The notes: generated by a model not told the origin, from the sequence alone. 64,000 bases of DNA from Chitinophagaceae bacterium (GCA_947371755.1 CANBQT010000004.1:36810-100809), one strand, 5' to 3'; positions 1 to 9,798 are shown, counted from the first letter of the stretch. Made by a program: numbers and translations.

Positions 1-911
1 GTTTGCTGGAATATGATGATGTAATGAATAAGCAACGTACAGTTATTTATAGCAAACGTAATCACGCTTTATTCGGAGAAAGATTGGCATTGGACTTAGA
101 TAATGCATTGTATTCTGTTGCTGAAGGATTAATCAGTTCTTTCAAAGAACAAAATGATCACGAAGGATTCAGACTTGCTGTAATTGTTAATTTTGGTATA
201 GATTCTACTATCACTGCAGATGAATTGTCCAGAGGAAACGAGTTAGATCTTACTGAAAAATTGTATAGTGAAGCGGTTGCAAATTATGAACGTAAGAAAG
301 CTAATCTGGCTGAACAGAGTATTCCTGTTTTCAAAAATATTAGAAAGGATCAGGGTGCACATATCGAAAATGTGATCGTACCATTTACAGATGGTCGTCG
401 TGTGATCCAAGTGTTAGCCCCATTGGATAAAACTTTACAGACTGCTGGTGCTGAATTACTAAATGCACAAGAAAGAACCTGTACTTTAGGCTTTATTGAT
501 GATGCCTGGAAAGAACATTTAAGAGCGATGGACGATTTAAAGCAAAGTGTTCAGACTGCAACTTATGAGCAAAAAGATCCGTTAGTAATTTACAAAATGG
601 AGGCATTTGATCTTTTCAAAAAAATGGATGGGGAGGTGAATCGTGAGATCGTACAATTCCTTTGTCATTCCGCTATTCCTTTAAATGAAGGCGACACTGT
701 AAAGGAAGGACGTCAACAAAAAACAGATTTGAGTAAGATGAGAACTCAGAAAGATGATGTTGATCAAGCTCCTACAGAAAATGATTATTACGATCCAACT
801 CCAGTTAAACAACAACCTGTTCAGGTTGGTCCAAAGATTGGAAGAAATGACCCTTGTCCTTGTGGTAGTGGCAAGAAATTTAAATCCTGCCATGGGAAAG
901 ACGCGCAATAA
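1..911 (+). CDS. secA: Protein translocase subunit SecA, C-terminal part (5' end outside window)
   Basis: This is the last ~303 residues of SecA, the ATPase that drives preproteins through SecYEG at the inner membrane. The frame is open to the left edge, so the start lies outside. The fragment opens with [12 protein letters not shown], a typical SecA stretch at the start of the helical scaffold/wing region. It ends with the zinc-binding tail [19 protein letters not shown], whose Cys-x-Cys...Cys-His ligands are complete. The linker before the tail is charged and Gln/Pro rich, as usual. The gene is followed by a heptamer repeat and a strong hairpin terminator, so it probably ends its transcription unit. 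Identity is essentially certain. Confidence 0.97.
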   Translation, partial: LLEYDDVMNKQRTVIYSKRNHALFGERLALDLDNALYSVAEGLISSFKEQNDHEGFRLAVIVNFGIDSTITADELSRGNELDLTEKLYSEAVANYERKKANLAEQSIPVFKNIRKDQGAHIENVIVPFTDGRRVIQVLAPLDKTLQTAGAELLNAQERTCTLGFIDDAWKEHLRAMDDLKQSVQTATYEQKDPLVIYKMEAFDLFKKMDGEVNREIVQFLCHSAIPLNEGDTVKEGRQQKTDLSKMRTQKDDVDQAPTENDYYDPTPVKQQPVQVGPKIGRNDPCPCGSGKKFKSCHGKDAQ

Positions 912-936
912 AAGTAAAAAGTAAAAAGTAAAAAGT
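910..936. repeat. Tandem heptamer AAAAAGT, about four copies
   Basis: Directly after the secA stop the sequence repeats the 7-base unit AAAAAGT nearly four times with little variation. A degenerate version of the same heptamer lies upstream of the FAD/Fe-S gene at 39246-39279. It is a simple sequence repeat in non-coding DNA; no function can be read from it. Confidence 0.75.
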
Positions 937-986
937 GTTAACACTGGCCTAAAGGCTAGTGCAGCAAAGTTCTACTTTAAAATATT

Positions 987-1020
987 AGCCCTGCTCAGAA
1001 ATATGGAGCAGGGCTTTTTA
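987..1020 (+). terminator. Rho-independent terminator after secA
   Basis: A perfect 10-bp stem (AGCCCTGCTC / GAGCAGGGCT) with a nine-base loop is followed by a T run. A weaker inverted repeat (CACTGGCC/GGCTAGTG) lies just upstream at about 942-961. Confidence 0.85.
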
Positions 1021-1052
1021 TTGAGTATAGTTTGTTTCTTTAACTACCTTTG
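1021..1052 (+). promoter_or_regulatory. Bacteroidota-type promoter for deoC
   Basis: TTG at 1021-1023 and TACCTTTG at 1045-1052 are separated by 21 bases. They match the -33 TTG and -7 TAnnTTTG elements of the primary sigma factor of Bacteroidota, and sit 18 bases before the deoC ATG. The -33 element abuts the secA terminator. Confidence 0.6.
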
Positions 1053-1069
1053 CTTTTCAATTGAATAGT

Positions 1070-1741
1070 ATGAAACTGAACCAATATATCGACCATACAG
1101 TTCTGAAACCTACTACACTCATTTCCGACATTGAAAAACTTTGTGCAGAAGCGATACAATATCAATTTGCGGCAGTATGTGTACCGCCCAATTTTGTGAA
1201 ACAGGCAAAAGCGCTTACGCTGGGTTCGTCTGTGAAAGTGGCTACTGTTATTGGATTTCCTTTTGGTTATGCTGCGGTGGAAGCAAAGATCGCAGAGATT
1301 GTATTGGCAATGGTGGATGGCGCAGATGAGTTGGATGTTGTATGCAATATCTCAGCCATTAAAAACAAGGATTTTACATATATCGCTAATGAGATAAATC
1401 ATATCATGCCGATTGTAAAAAGTAAGGGCAAAACTATCAAAGTGATTATTGAAAGTGGCGTTTTAACTGATGAAGAAATTATCGCTTGTTGTGATATTTA
1501 TGGGGCTGCAGGAATCGATTATTTAAAGACCTCCACTGGCTATGCTGATAAAGGGGCAAGTGTTGCAGCTGTAAAATTGTTCAGATTACATTTACCTAAA
1601 CATGTTCAAATAAAAGCTTCTGGAGGCATCCGGGATTATGCATTTGCAAAAGAATTGGTAGAAGCGGGAGCAACAAGGTTAGGTTGCAGTGCCGGTGTGG
1701 CAATTGTGGAGGGTACTCCAGTTAAAGATTCGGGATATTAA
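1070..1741 (+). CDS. deoC: Deoxyribose-phosphate aldolase
   Basis: DeoC cleaves 2-deoxyribose-5-phosphate to glyceraldehyde-3-phosphate and acetaldehyde in nucleoside salvage in the cytosol. The 223-residue protein has the family length. The N-terminal NQYIDHTVLKPTT, the DGADELDVVCNI segment with its catalytic Asp, and the Schiff-base lysine in DYLKTSTGYA (about residue 153) are all present, as is the phosphate-binding KASGGIRD. The ATG at 1070 was chosen over a TTG three codons upstream because it gives the usual N-terminus and good spacing from the promoter. It heads a run of close same-strand genes, although no common pathway links them. Confidence 0.96.
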   Translation: MKLNQYIDHTVLKPTTLISDIEKLCAEAIQYQFAAVCVPPNFVKQAKALTLGSSVKVATVIGFPFGYAAVEAKIAEIVLAMVDGADELDVVCNISAIKNKDFTYIANEINHIMPIVKSKGKTIKVIIESGVLTDEEIIACCDIYGAAGIDYLKTSTGYADKGASVAAVKLFRLHLPKHVQIKASGGIRDYAFAKELVEAGATRLGCSAGVAIVEGTPVKDSGY

Positions 1742-1781
1742 TTTTATCTTACAGTATCATTCAAATTTCAAAACTCAAAAA

Positions 1782-2231
1782 ATGTTAAAGGGATATATAG
1801 CCATTATTATATTTTTTGGATGCAGCTTTTGGGCATCAGCGAGTGTAGGAAAAGATACTATCATTGTGCATAAAGATGCCCGTATGGATGTATTAACCAG
1901 CAAGCAAATTCTTGCGAATAAAAAATCTTCCCTTCAAACCAGTTCTGGTCAGTACAAAGGTTACCGTGTTCAGGTAGTAAGCACCTCAAATAGGGATCAG
2001 GCATTTAAGGTAAAAGGAGAATTATTGAGTCGCTTCCCTGATCAAAAATCTTACGCATTGTTTCAATCTCCTAATTTCAAAGTTAGGATTGGCAACTTTT
2101 TAAAGAAAGCTGATGCAGAAAAGTTTAAATTACAATTACAGAAATTTTATACAACGGGTGTTTTTGTAGTGGAAGACGCTATTGATTATACGCCAACAAA
2201 AGAGGAAGAAGAACAATTACTTCAACAATAA
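1782..2231 (+). CDS. Secreted SPOR-domain protein
   Basis: A 149-residue protein with a signal peptide (hydrophobic stretch IAIIIFFGCSFWASA, residues about 5-20). A C-terminal SPOR domain (about residues 60-135) has the family pattern of two YRVQVVS / FKVRIGNF strands each followed by a helix (RDQAFKVKGEL, KADAEKFKLQL). SPOR domains bind denuded glycan strands of peptidoglycan, so the protein is likely periplasmic. The last residues are glutamate and glutamine rich. It ends six bases before the next gene, so the two are probably co-transcribed. The specific role is unknown. Confidence 0.8.
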   Translation: MLKGYIAIIIFFGCSFWASASVGKDTIIVHKDARMDVLTSKQILANKKSSLQTSSGQYKGYRVQVVSTSNRDQAFKVKGELLSRFPDQKSYALFQSPNFKVRIGNFLKKADAEKFKLQLQKFYTTGVFVVEDAIDYTPTKEEEEQLLQQ

Positions 2232-2237
2232 TTTTTA

Positions 2238-3422
2238 ATGGAACTGAAAAAAAATATACAAGAGAAAGCAAAAAGCTATTCTGAAAAATTTATTCAAATC
2301 AGAAGGCATCTCCATGCGCATCCTGAACTCAGTTACCAGGAATTTGAAACAAGTAAATTCGTGCAAAAGCAATTACAGGACATGGGTATTGCTTTTGATA
2401 TTATTGCTACCACAGGTGTTCTTGGAATAATAAAAGGTAAGAATCCAGATTCGCGTGTGATTGCTTTGCGAGCAGACATGGATGCACTGCAGATAACAGA
2501 AGAAAATCAGGTGAGTTATTGTTCTCAAAATGTAGGCGTAATGCATGCTTGTGGTCATGATGTACATACAACTTTATTACTTGGAGCTGCACAAATTCTA
2601 CATGAATTGCGGGGCGAATGGGAGGGTACTATTAAATTATTGTTTCAACCTGGGGAAGAAAAAAACCCGGGAGGTGCTAGTTTTATGATTCGTGGTGGAG
2701 CATTAGAAAATCCTAAGCCTGCGGGCATCATAGCATTACATGTACACCCAGGACTTGATTTTGGTAAATTAAGTTTCAGAAAAGGAAGGGTAATGGCAAG
2801 TGCTGATGAAATATATATGACGATCAAAGGGAAAGGTGGTCATGCAGCGGCACCCCAACTAACTGCAGACACTATTTTAATTGCCTCACAGTTAATAGTG
2901 AGTTTGCAACAGATCATCTCAAGAAATAATAATCCACTTTCACCTTCAGTATTGTCTATTTGTTCCATCCAGGGTGGACACACTACTAATGTTATTCCTA
3001 CTGAAGTAAAATTAAAAGGCACTTTTCGTGCTATGGATGAAGTATGGCGATATAAAGCCCATGAACTCATTCGTAAACAAGCTTATGGTATTGTTGAGTC
3101 AATGGGTGGGGAACTGGATCTTTTGATTGATGTTGGATATCCTACTGTTGATAATGATCCCGTTTTTACAGAAAACAATTGGCAGTTAGCGAACAACTTT
3201 ATGGGGAAGGAAAATGTGCAGGAGACAGAAGTGCGGATGGGTGCGGAAGATTTTGGATATTATACCCAACAGATCCCAGGATGTTTTTTTCGTTTAGGTG
3301 TTCGTAATGAGGAAAAAGGTATCATACACAATGTACATACGCCTCAATTTGATATTGATGAAAGAGCTATAGAAACAGGAATAGGAATCATGGCATGGCT
3401 GGGTGCACAATCTGGTCTTTAA
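2238..3422 (+). CDS. M20 family amidohydrolase / N-acyl-amino-acid hydrolase
   Basis: A 394-residue metal-dependent peptidase-like hydrolase of the M20D group (hippurate hydrolase, N-acetyl-diaminopimelate deacetylase, IAA-amino-acid hydrolase). Visible metal and active-site motifs are RRHLHAHPELSYQE, the ACGHDVHTT cluster, QPGEEKNPGGA with the catalytic Glu pair, LHVHPGLDFG and the C-terminal HNVHTPQFDID. The dimerisation insert lies in the middle third. There is no signal peptide, so it acts in the cytosol. The exact acyl-amino-acid substrate cannot be read from sequence. It is separated from its neighbours by 6 and 9 bases. Confidence 0.88.
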   Translation: MELKKNIQEKAKSYSEKFIQIRRHLHAHPELSYQEFETSKFVQKQLQDMGIAFDIIATTGVLGIIKGKNPDSRVIALRADMDALQITEENQVSYCSQNVGVMHACGHDVHTTLLLGAAQILHELRGEWEGTIKLLFQPGEEKNPGGASFMIRGGALENPKPAGIIALHVHPGLDFGKLSFRKGRVMASADEIYMTIKGKGGHAAAPQLTADTILIASQLIVSLQQIISRNNNPLSPSVLSICSIQGGHTTNVIPTEVKLKGTFRAMDEVWRYKAHELIRKQAYGIVESMGGELDLLIDVGYPTVDNDPVFTENNWQLANNFMGKENVQETEVRMGAEDFGYYTQQIPGCFFRLGVRNEEKGIIHNVHTPQFDIDERAIETGIGIMAWLGAQSGL

Positions 3423-3431
3423 AATAATATT

Positions 3432-5774
3432 ATGTCGAAACATGCAGATTTAAGAAGAGAACAAGCCTTGGAATACCATGCAAATGGAAGACCTGGAAAA
3501 ATTGAAGTAGTTCCAACAAAAGAAGCAAAGACACAAAGGGACTTAAGTTTAGCCTATAGCCCTGGTGTAGCTGAGCCTTGCAAAGAGATATTTAATAATA
3601 TTGAAGACGTTTATAAATACACTGCCAAAGGAAATTTAGTTGGAGTAATTAGTAACGGAACAGCGGTATTAGGATTAGGTGATATTGGTCCGGATGCCAG
3701 TAAACCAGTGATGGAGGGTAAAGCTGTATTGTTTAAGATTTTTGCTGATATCGATGTATTCGATATTGAGATCAATGAGAAGGATCCTGAAAAATTTGTG
3801 CAGATTGTAAAGGCACTTGAGCCCACATTTGGTGGCATTAATTTAGAAGATATCAAGGCACCCGAATGTTTTTATATTGAGCAGCAATTAAAGGAACAAA
3901 TGAATATTCCTGTGATGCACGATGATCAGCATGGAACAGCCATCATTAGTAGTGCTGCTATGTTGAATGCACTGGAATTGCAGAAAAAGAAAATTGAAAA
4001 AGTTCGTTTCGTAATTAATGGAGCAGGTGCTGCCGCAATGGCTTGTATTCAGTTATATGTAGCCTTAGGGGCTCGGTACGAGCACTTTATACTATTTGAT
4101 AAGGATGGTGTGTTACATGAAGGTAGAACCGACCTCGGACCCATCAGACAAAAATTTGCAGTCAAAAAATCAGATTGGACCTTAGCATCTGCCATGAAAG
4201 ATGCAGATGTATTTTTAGGATTAAGTGTTGGAAATGTAGTAACCAAAGATATGGTTCGGTCCATGGCAAAGAATCCGATTGTTTTTGCGATGGCTAATCC
4301 TGATCCTGAAATAACTTATCCTGATGCATCAAGTGTTCGTAAGGATATTATCATGGCTACAGGAAGAACAGATTTTCCCAATCAGGTAAACAATGTATTG
4401 GGCTTCCCCTATATATTCAGAGGTGCTTTAGATGTGCGGGCCAAACAAATTAATGAAGCTATGAAACTTGCAGCAGTAAGGGCTTTAGCAGATCTAGCAA
4501 AATCAGCTGTTCCTGATATTGTAAATATGGCCTATAACCAACAGAACATGAGTTTTGGACCTGAATATATTATTCCAAAACCTTTGGACCCACGTTTATT
4601 ATCTACCGTAGCCCCAGCTGTAGCAAAAGCTGCCATTGATTCGGGGGTTGCTCAAAAAACAATCCACAACTGGGATGCTTATGCAGTAGAACTGAATAAG
4701 AGACTAGGTTTGGATAATCAGTTAATGCGCGTAATTGGTAATAAAGCTAGAAAAGGACCTAAACGTTTAGTGTTTGCAGAGGCAGATAACCAGAAAATAT
4801 TAAAAGCTGCGAGTATTATTTATGACGATGGTATTGCATACCCTATCTTATTAGGAGATCCTGAAAAGATTAAGGAGATAGCTGAACAAAATAATATTGA
4901 TCTATCAGATATTCCAATCATTGATCCAAGGAATGATGAAAATGAAGCTAAGCGTGAACAATACGCAGATTTATTTTTCAAGAAGCGTCAGCGGAGAGGT
5001 GTAAATCATTATGAAAGCACTAAACTGATGAAAGACCGAAATCACTATGGTTGTATGATGGTTGAAACCGGTGATGCGGATGCTATGTTATCTGGATTAA
5101 CAAAAAATTATGCAGAAGCGATTCGACCAGCGCTACAAATTATTGGTACGGAAGAAGGGGTGAAAAAAATTGCCGGTATGTATTTGCTACTTACAAAAAG
5201 AGGCCCGTTATTTCTTGCAGATACTACAGTAAACTTCAATCCAACTGCAGAGGAATTGGCGGATATTACAATGATGGTAGCAAAAGAAGTACGCAATTTC
5301 AATTTAACACCACGGATAGCCATGTTAAGCTATAGTAATTTTGGAAGTAGTGACTCACCTGAAGCACGCCTGGTTGCAAATGCTACTAAGATTTTGAAGC
5401 AAAGAAATCCTTCTTTAATTGTGGATGGTGAAATGCAGGGTAGTTTAGCTTTTAATAAAGAAATTTTGAAAGACAATTATCCATTTAGTGAATTGGTAGA
5501 TGAGGAAGTAAACGTATTGATTTTCCCGAATCTAACCTCCGGAAACGTAACGTATAATCTGTTAAAAGAGATTGGCGGCGCTGATGCTATTGGTCCAATT
5601 TTGTTAGGTTTAAAAAAGCCAGTGCACGTATTACAATTGGGAAGTAGTGTAAGGAATATCATCAACATGGCAGTTGTAGCTGTTGTTGATGCTCAGCTAA
5701 AATGTAAAGGGGATATCAATGAGGTTGTTCAAACCAGCAGTTGGTGGAAGCGATTAAAGAAAAAAAATAAATAA
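3432..5774 (+). CDS. maeB: NADP-dependent malic enzyme with C-terminal phosphotransacetylase-like domain
   Basis: This 780-residue protein oxidatively decarboxylates malate to pyruvate and supplies NADPH. Residues 1 to about 400 are the malic enzyme part: YSPGVAEPC (catalytic Tyr), the metal-binding [10 protein letters not shown] and the Rossmann stretch [11 protein letters not shown]. From about residue 440 a phosphate acetyl/butyryltransferase-like domain follows ([15 protein letters not shown] ... [11 protein letters not shown]), which in MaeB proteins is regulatory and binds acetyl-CoA rather than being an active PTA. The length is typical of the hybrid class. It lies in a same-strand run with the M20 gene upstream. 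Confidence 0.95.
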   Translation: MSKHADLRREQALEYHANGRPGKIEVVPTKEAKTQRDLSLAYSPGVAEPCKEIFNNIEDVYKYTAKGNLVGVISNGTAVLGLGDIGPDASKPVMEGKAVLFKIFADIDVFDIEINEKDPEKFVQIVKALEPTFGGINLEDIKAPECFYIEQQLKEQMNIPVMHDDQHGTAIISSAAMLNALELQKKKIEKVRFVINGAGAAAMACIQLYVALGARYEHFILFDKDGVLHEGRTDLGPIRQKFAVKKSDWTLASAMKDADVFLGLSVGNVVTKDMVRSMAKNPIVFAMANPDPEITYPDASSVRKDIIMATGRTDFPNQVNNVLGFPYIFRGALDVRAKQINEAMKLAAVRALADLAKSAVPDIVNMAYNQQNMSFGPEYIIPKPLDPRLLSTVAPAVAKAAIDSGVAQKTIHNWDAYAVELNKRLGLDNQLMRVIGNKARKGPKRLVFAEADNQKILKAASIIYDDGIAYPILLGDPEKIKEIAEQNNIDLSDIPIIDPRNDENEAKREQYADLFFKKRQRRGVNHYESTKLMKDRNHYGCMMVETGDADAMLSGLTKNYAEAIRPALQIIGTEEGVKKIAGMYLLLTKRGPLFLADTTVNFNPTAEELADITMMVAKEVRNFNLTPRIAMLSYSNFGSSDSPEARLVANATKILKQRNPSLIVDGEMQGSLAFNKEILKDNYPFSELVDEEVNVLIFPNLTSGNVTYNLLKEIGGADAIGPILLGLKKPVHVLQLGSSVRNIINMAVVAVVDAQLKCKGDINEVVQTSSWWKRLKKKNK

Positions 5775-5797
5775 GGGTTCATCTATAAATTAGCAGA

Positions 5798-6535
5798 ATG
5801 ACATTTTTTACCCATTTTGGTTCCTATCTACTCATGTTGAAAGGCATGTTTACCAAGCCCGAAAACTGGCGCATGTATTGGAAAGAATTCATGCATCAAT
5901 GTGTAGAGATTGGTATTGGCGCTTTACCGATAGTAGTGATCATTTCAATTTTTTTAGGGGCGGTAACTACAGTACAAACAGCATACCAGTTAGTGAGTCC
6001 TCTTGTACCTGCTTCTACCATTGCACAAATAGTGAGAGATAGTATGATCCTGGAATTGTCGCCAACAGTTTTAAGTATTGTATTGGCAGGTGTGGTAGGA
6101 AGTAAGATTGCCAGTGAATTGGGAAATATGCGTATCAGTGAACAAATCGATGCATTAGAGATCATGGGTATTAATTCAAAGAGTTATCTGATACTTCCCA
6201 AAATTTTAGCAGCACTTTTAGTAATTCCATGTTTGATAGTTATTTCAGCGGTGTTGGGTATTTGGGGTGGAAGAATGGCAGGTTCTATGTCGGGAATTTT
6301 AGCAACGGATATTTTTGATACTGGGTTGAGACAAAATTTGAATTTGTACAATATCAATTTCTCTATGTACAAAGCTTACACATTTGCGTTTATACTGAGT
6401 TCTGTACCGGCTTATTTTGGTTATAACGTAAAAGGCGGTTCACTGGAAATAGGAAGAGCTAGTACTTCAGCAGTAGTTGTAAGTTGTATTTTAATTCTAG
6501 TTGCTGATTATGCTTTAGCCGCAATTTTGTTGTAA
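5798..6535 (+). CDS. mlaE: MlaE family lipid ABC transporter permease
   Basis: A 245-residue inner-membrane permease of the MlaE/YrbE family, which works with an ATPase (MlaF) and an MCE-domain substrate protein to move phospholipids between membranes. About five hydrophobic segments are visible, together with the family stretches FLGAVTTVQTAYQL, SPTVLSIVLAGVVGSKIASELG and EQIDALEIMGINS. No MlaF-type ATPase or MCE protein lies next to it; the next gene is a thioredoxin-like protein. In many Bacteroidota the ATPase gene follows directly, so the partners must be encoded elsewhere. Confidence 0.9.
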   Translation: MTFFTHFGSYLLMLKGMFTKPENWRMYWKEFMHQCVEIGIGALPIVVIISIFLGAVTTVQTAYQLVSPLVPASTIAQIVRDSMILELSPTVLSIVLAGVVGSKIASELGNMRISEQIDALEIMGINSKSYLILPKILAALLVIPCLIVISAVLGIWGGRMAGSMSGILATDIFDTGLRQNLNLYNINFSMYKAYTFAFILSSVPAYFGYNVKGGSLEIGRASTSAVVVSCILILVADYALAAILL

Positions 6536-6596
6536 AATTGTGAGAGGTTCTTTTCTGAGTAAAAATAATTTTTAAAAAATTCAAGATTCAAAATAG

Positions 6597-7097
6597 ATGA
6601 AAAAAATAATTGTATTCATGTTGGTGATAGGTTCTATTTCAGTTGTAAGAGCTGAAAATAATGATACTGCAAAATTGTATTCAGTAAATGCAAATGCAAA
6701 AAATGATATTGCTCTAGCTGTAAGGCAGGCAAAGGCAGAGAAGAAACTTGTGATGATTCAGGCTGGCGGGAATTGGTGCAGCTGGTGTTTGCTTTTTGAC
6801 AAAACAGTAAAAAATGATATTCAATTAGATTCGGCTTTAAAAGCAAATTATGTAGTGTATCATTTAAACTATAGTAAAGAAAATCAGAATGAGGCAGTGT
6901 TTGCACAATATTCATACCCTCAAAGATTTGGATTCCCCGTTTTCATTATTCTTGATCAGAACGGTAAATTATTGCATACTCAGAACTCGTCCTATTTAGA
7001 AGAAGGAAAGGGATATAATAAAAATAAAGTCCTTGGATTTTTTTCAGATTGGTCAGTTGCAGCATTTGATCCAAAAAATTATCCAACATTGAAATAA
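6597..7097 (+). CDS. Exported thioredoxin-family protein
   Basis: A 166-residue protein with an N-terminal signal peptide (IIVFMLVIGSISVVRA) followed by a thioredoxin-like fold. The redox centre is GNWCSWC at about residues 57-63, a WCxxC motif as in periplasmic thiol-disulfide proteins of the DUF255/thioredoxin_7 type. The cis-proline region is FGFPVFIILDQNG. It probably reduces or isomerises disulfides in the periplasm, but the partner cannot be told. It ends ten bases before the DUF4442 gene. Confidence 0.85.
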   Translation: MKKIIVFMLVIGSISVVRAENNDTAKLYSVNANAKNDIALAVRQAKAEKKLVMIQAGGNWCSWCLLFDKTVKNDIQLDSALKANYVVYHLNYSKENQNEAVFAQYSYPQRFGFPVFIILDQNGKLLHTQNSSYLEEGKGYNKNKVLGFFSDWSVAAFDPKNYPTLK

Positions 7098-7107
7098 TAC
7101 TTCGCAA

Positions 7108-7602
7108 GTGAATCCACATTTTCCAAAATTTCAGAAAATCATACTCCATCCTTTAAAGTTTGGATTTTTTCTACTGCAGAAATTACCTGCTGCATGGATG
7201 GCAGGTTTGCATATGAAAAAATTCGAAGTGGAAGAGGCCGTCGTTTCTGTAAGATTTAAATGGTTAAATCAAAATCCATTTAAGTCAATGTACTTTGCCG
7301 TTCAATCAATGGCAGCTGAAATGAGTACTGGGATGCTGGCATTTGGACAGATTTATCAGAGAAACCCTTCCGTTAGTATGTTGGTGGTAGGTATGGAAGC
7401 TAAATTTCATAAGAAAGCAGTGGATATTATCACGTTCACTTGTAGCGAAGGCGTATTAATTGCAGATACAATTGAAAAAGCATTGAGTTCTGGTGAGGGG
7501 CAAACCATTCACTGTTATTCAGTAGGAAAAAATATAGCGGGAGAAACTGTATCTGAGTTTTGGTTCACCTGGAGTTTCAAGAGCAAGACAAGTAAGCATT
7601 AA
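7108..7602 (+). CDS. DUF4442 domain protein (hotdog-fold, thioesterase-like)
   Basis: A 164-residue cytosolic protein that matches the DUF4442 family, a hotdog-fold group related to acyl-CoA thioesterases such as PaaI. Features seen are KLPAAWMAGLHMKKF near the N-terminus, the central helix VQSMAAEMSTGMLAFGQ and the FHKKAVDIITFTC strand. The start is GTG at 7108, ten bases after the preceding stop; no ATG gives the full N-terminus. No substrate can be assigned. Confidence 0.75.
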   Translation: MNPHFPKFQKIILHPLKFGFFLLQKLPAAWMAGLHMKKFEVEEAVVSVRFKWLNQNPFKSMYFAVQSMAAEMSTGMLAFGQIYQRNPSVSMLVVGMEAKFHKKAVDIITFTCSEGVLIADTIEKALSSGEGQTIHCYSVGKNIAGETVSEFWFTWSFKSKTSKH

Positions 7603-7633
7603 ATTCATCTAGCATAAATATCCGAATTGTCGG

Positions 7634-7640
7634 AAGGAGG
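7634..7640 (+). promoter_or_regulatory. Unusually strong Shine-Dalgarno site
   Basis: AAGGAGG lies six bases before the ATG at 7647. Most genes in this window lack a recognisable Shine-Dalgarno sequence and have A/T-rich leaders, as is common in Bacteroidota, so this site stands out and fixes the start of the next gene. Confidence 0.7.
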
Positions 7641-7646
7641 AATAAA

Positions 7647-9050
7647 ATGAAAATTGCATTTCATGGTGCTGCAAGAACTGTTACAGGGTCTAAACACTTA
7701 ATCACACTTAAGTCGGGGATTAAAATATTGTTAGACTGTGGAATGTTTCAGGGCATGGGCAAGGAAACTGATGCCATGAATCGCAACTTAGGTTTTGACG
7801 CATCGGAGGTGGATGTGATGATCTTATCGCATGCTCACATTGACCATACTGGTTTGATACCTAAATTAGTGAATGAAGGTTTTAAAGGAAAAATCTATTG
7901 TACTCCTGCTACAAAAGAACTGACCGCCATTCTTTTAGAAGATTCAGCAGAGATTCAACGTTCAGATACAAAATTTATCAATAAACGCAGGTTAAAGCAA
8001 GGCTTACCTCTTTATGAACCTTTGTATTCTGTGGATGATGTTACCAAAGCAATGACTGCTTTTGAAACGGTAGATTATGATCATTGGAAAACTGTATTGC
8101 CCGGTATTGAAGTTCAATTTACGGATGCAGGCCATATCATTGGAAGTGCGGCAGTAAGTTTACAAATCACTGAGAATAATGAGGTAACTAGAATTTGTTT
8201 TAGCGGTGATGTGGGTAGATATCGCGATGAGATCTTAAGATCACCTGCAGTTTTTCCACAAGTAGATTATTTGCTATTAGAAAGTACTTATGGAAATAAA
8301 TTGCACGATGAAGTATATAGCACTCCAGATAATTTATTAAAGTGGATCCAACATACTTGTTCGGTGAAAAAAGGCAAACTGATTATTCCTGCCTTTAGTG
8401 TGGGAAGAACACAGGAACTTCTGTACGAACTCAATCAACTGTCTTTAGAAAAAAAATTACCCAAAGTGCCTATTTATGTGGATAGTCCCTTGAGCAGGGA
8501 AGCCACTCAAATGATTAAAAATTATCCGCAATATTTTAATAGCAGGATCAGAAAAGTAATGGAGAGTGACGAGGATCCGTTTGATTTTGAGGGACTCAAC
8601 TATATTAAAACGGTAGACGAAAGTAAAAATCTCAATTATTTAGAGCAGCCATGTGTGATTATTTCTGCGAGTGGCATGGCAGATGCAGGCAGGGTAAAGC
8701 ACCATATCATGAATAATATCAGTGGGGCACAGAATACTATTTTGATGGTGGGATATTGTGAGCCGCGCTCTCTTGGTGGAAGGCTTGTAAATGGAGATAA
8801 AGTAGTAAGAATTTTTGGAGAGGAATTCGATGTAACCGCTGAAATTGGTTCTTTGAAAAGCATGAGTGCGCATGGCGACTATGAAGATCTATGCCAATTT
8901 ATAAGTTGTCAGGATGTGACACAGATTAAAATATTGTTTCTTGTGCATGGAGAATATGATGTTCAGCAAGATTTTTCAAAAAGACTTGAAAGAAAAGGAT
9001 TTAAGGATGTAGAGATTCCTGATCTGCACGAAGAAAAAATTCTTATTTAA
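7647..9050 (+). CDS. MBL-fold / beta-CASP RNase-like metallohydrolase
   Basis: A 467-residue protein of the metallo-beta-lactamase beta-CASP class (CPSF-73/YSH1-like), whose members are RNA endo/exonucleases. Visible are GAARTVTGSKHL at the N-terminus, the HxHxDH zinc motif in LSHAHIDHTG (about residue 61), the metal-binding DAGHIIGSA and FSGDVGR, the beta-CASP insert with SVGRTQELLYEL, and the C-terminal ISASGMADAGR and VHGEYDVQ. Many bacterial homologues are uncharacterised, so the RNA target is unknown. A strong Shine-Dalgarno sequence precedes it. Confidence 0.9.
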   Translation: MKIAFHGAARTVTGSKHLITLKSGIKILLDCGMFQGMGKETDAMNRNLGFDASEVDVMILSHAHIDHTGLIPKLVNEGFKGKIYCTPATKELTAILLEDSAEIQRSDTKFINKRRLKQGLPLYEPLYSVDDVTKAMTAFETVDYDHWKTVLPGIEVQFTDAGHIIGSAAVSLQITENNEVTRICFSGDVGRYRDEILRSPAVFPQVDYLLLESTYGNKLHDEVYSTPDNLLKWIQHTCSVKKGKLIIPAFSVGRTQELLYELNQLSLEKKLPKVPIYVDSPLSREATQMIKNYPQYFNSRIRKVMESDEDPFDFEGLNYIKTVDESKNLNYLEQPCVIISASGMADAGRVKHHIMNNISGAQNTILMVGYCEPRSLGGRLVNGDKVVRIFGEEFDVTAEIGSLKSMSAHGDYEDLCQFISCQDVTQIKILFLVHGEYDVQQDFSKRLERKGFKDVEIPDLHEEKILI

Positions 9051-9102
9051 TATATTTAATGTTAGAAGTTATCCTAAACATAGGGATATGCTTCCCATAC
9101 TT

Positions 9103-9110
9103 TATTTTTG
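9103..9110 (+). promoter_or_regulatory. Possible -7 promoter element upstream of the HAD gene
   Basis: TATTTTTG matches TAnnTTTG and lies 22 bases before the ATG at 9133. No clear -33 TTG is present at the right distance, so this is only a candidate. Confidence 0.3.
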
Positions 9111-9132
9111 AGCAACTATAAACTTTGTATTG

Positions 9133-9798
9133 ATGTCTCTTCCCACAAAAGCATTTTTATTTGATTTGAACGGCACCATGATTGATGATATGGATTATCA
9201 TTGTAAGGCATGGTTTAATATTCTTAATGATGATCTCGGTGCCAATTTAAGCTGGGAACAGGTAAAAGAACAGATGTATGGAAAGAACACGGAATTGCTG
9301 ATCCGTGTATTCGGGAAGGATCGATTCACAAAAGAAGAGATGGATGAACTTTCGGTTGAAAAAGAGAAAAGATATCAGGCAGCATATCGGCCTTTATTAA
9401 AATTAATTGATGGGCTGGATGAATTTCTTGTTGAAGCTAAGAAAGCTGGAATACTGATGGGTATTGGATCTGCAGCTATTCCGTTCAATATCAATTTTGT
9501 ATTGGATGGATTGGATCTTCGGCACTATTTTACATCAATTGTAAGTGCGGATGATGTTATCGAAAGTAAACCAGATCCAGAGACTTATTTAAAAGGCGCA
9601 GCAGAATTAGGTGTTTTGCCAGCGGAGTGTATTGTATTTGAAGACGCGCCAAAAGGCGTAGAAGCCGCAGAAAGAGCAGGGATGAAAACTGTTGTGTTAA
9701 CTACCATGCATGAAGCACATGAGTTTGCAGCATACCCCAACATCGTTTGTTTCATAAAAAATTATCATGAATTAGATCTTCAAACCCTGATTCACTAG
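9133..9798 (+). CDS. HAD-superfamily hydrolase, beta-phosphoglucomutase-like
   Basis: A 221-residue HAD subfamily IA protein, probably a sugar-phosphate phosphatase or mutase acting in the cytosol. The N-terminal nucleophile motif reads FLFDLNGT, then a four-helix cap, GIGSAAIPFN (motif II Ser), ESKPDPETYLKGA (motif III Lys) and VFEDAPKGVEAA (motif IV acids). In motif I the second Asp, normally the general acid/base, is Asn (D-L-N), which may shift the chemistry. ATG at 9133 is preferred over the TTG three bases upstream. It is convergent with the arabinose operon across a large shared terminator. Confidence 0.85.
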   Translation: MSLPTKAFLFDLNGTMIDDMDYHCKAWFNILNDDLGANLSWEQVKEQMYGKNTELLIRVFGKDRFTKEEMDELSVEKEKRYQAAYRPLLKLIDGLDEFLVEAKKAGILMGIGSAAIPFNINFVLDGLDLRHYFTSIVSADDVIESKPDPETYLKGAAELGVLPAECIVFEDAPKGVEAAERAGMKTVVLTTMHEAHEFAAYPNIVCFIKNYHELDLQTLIH

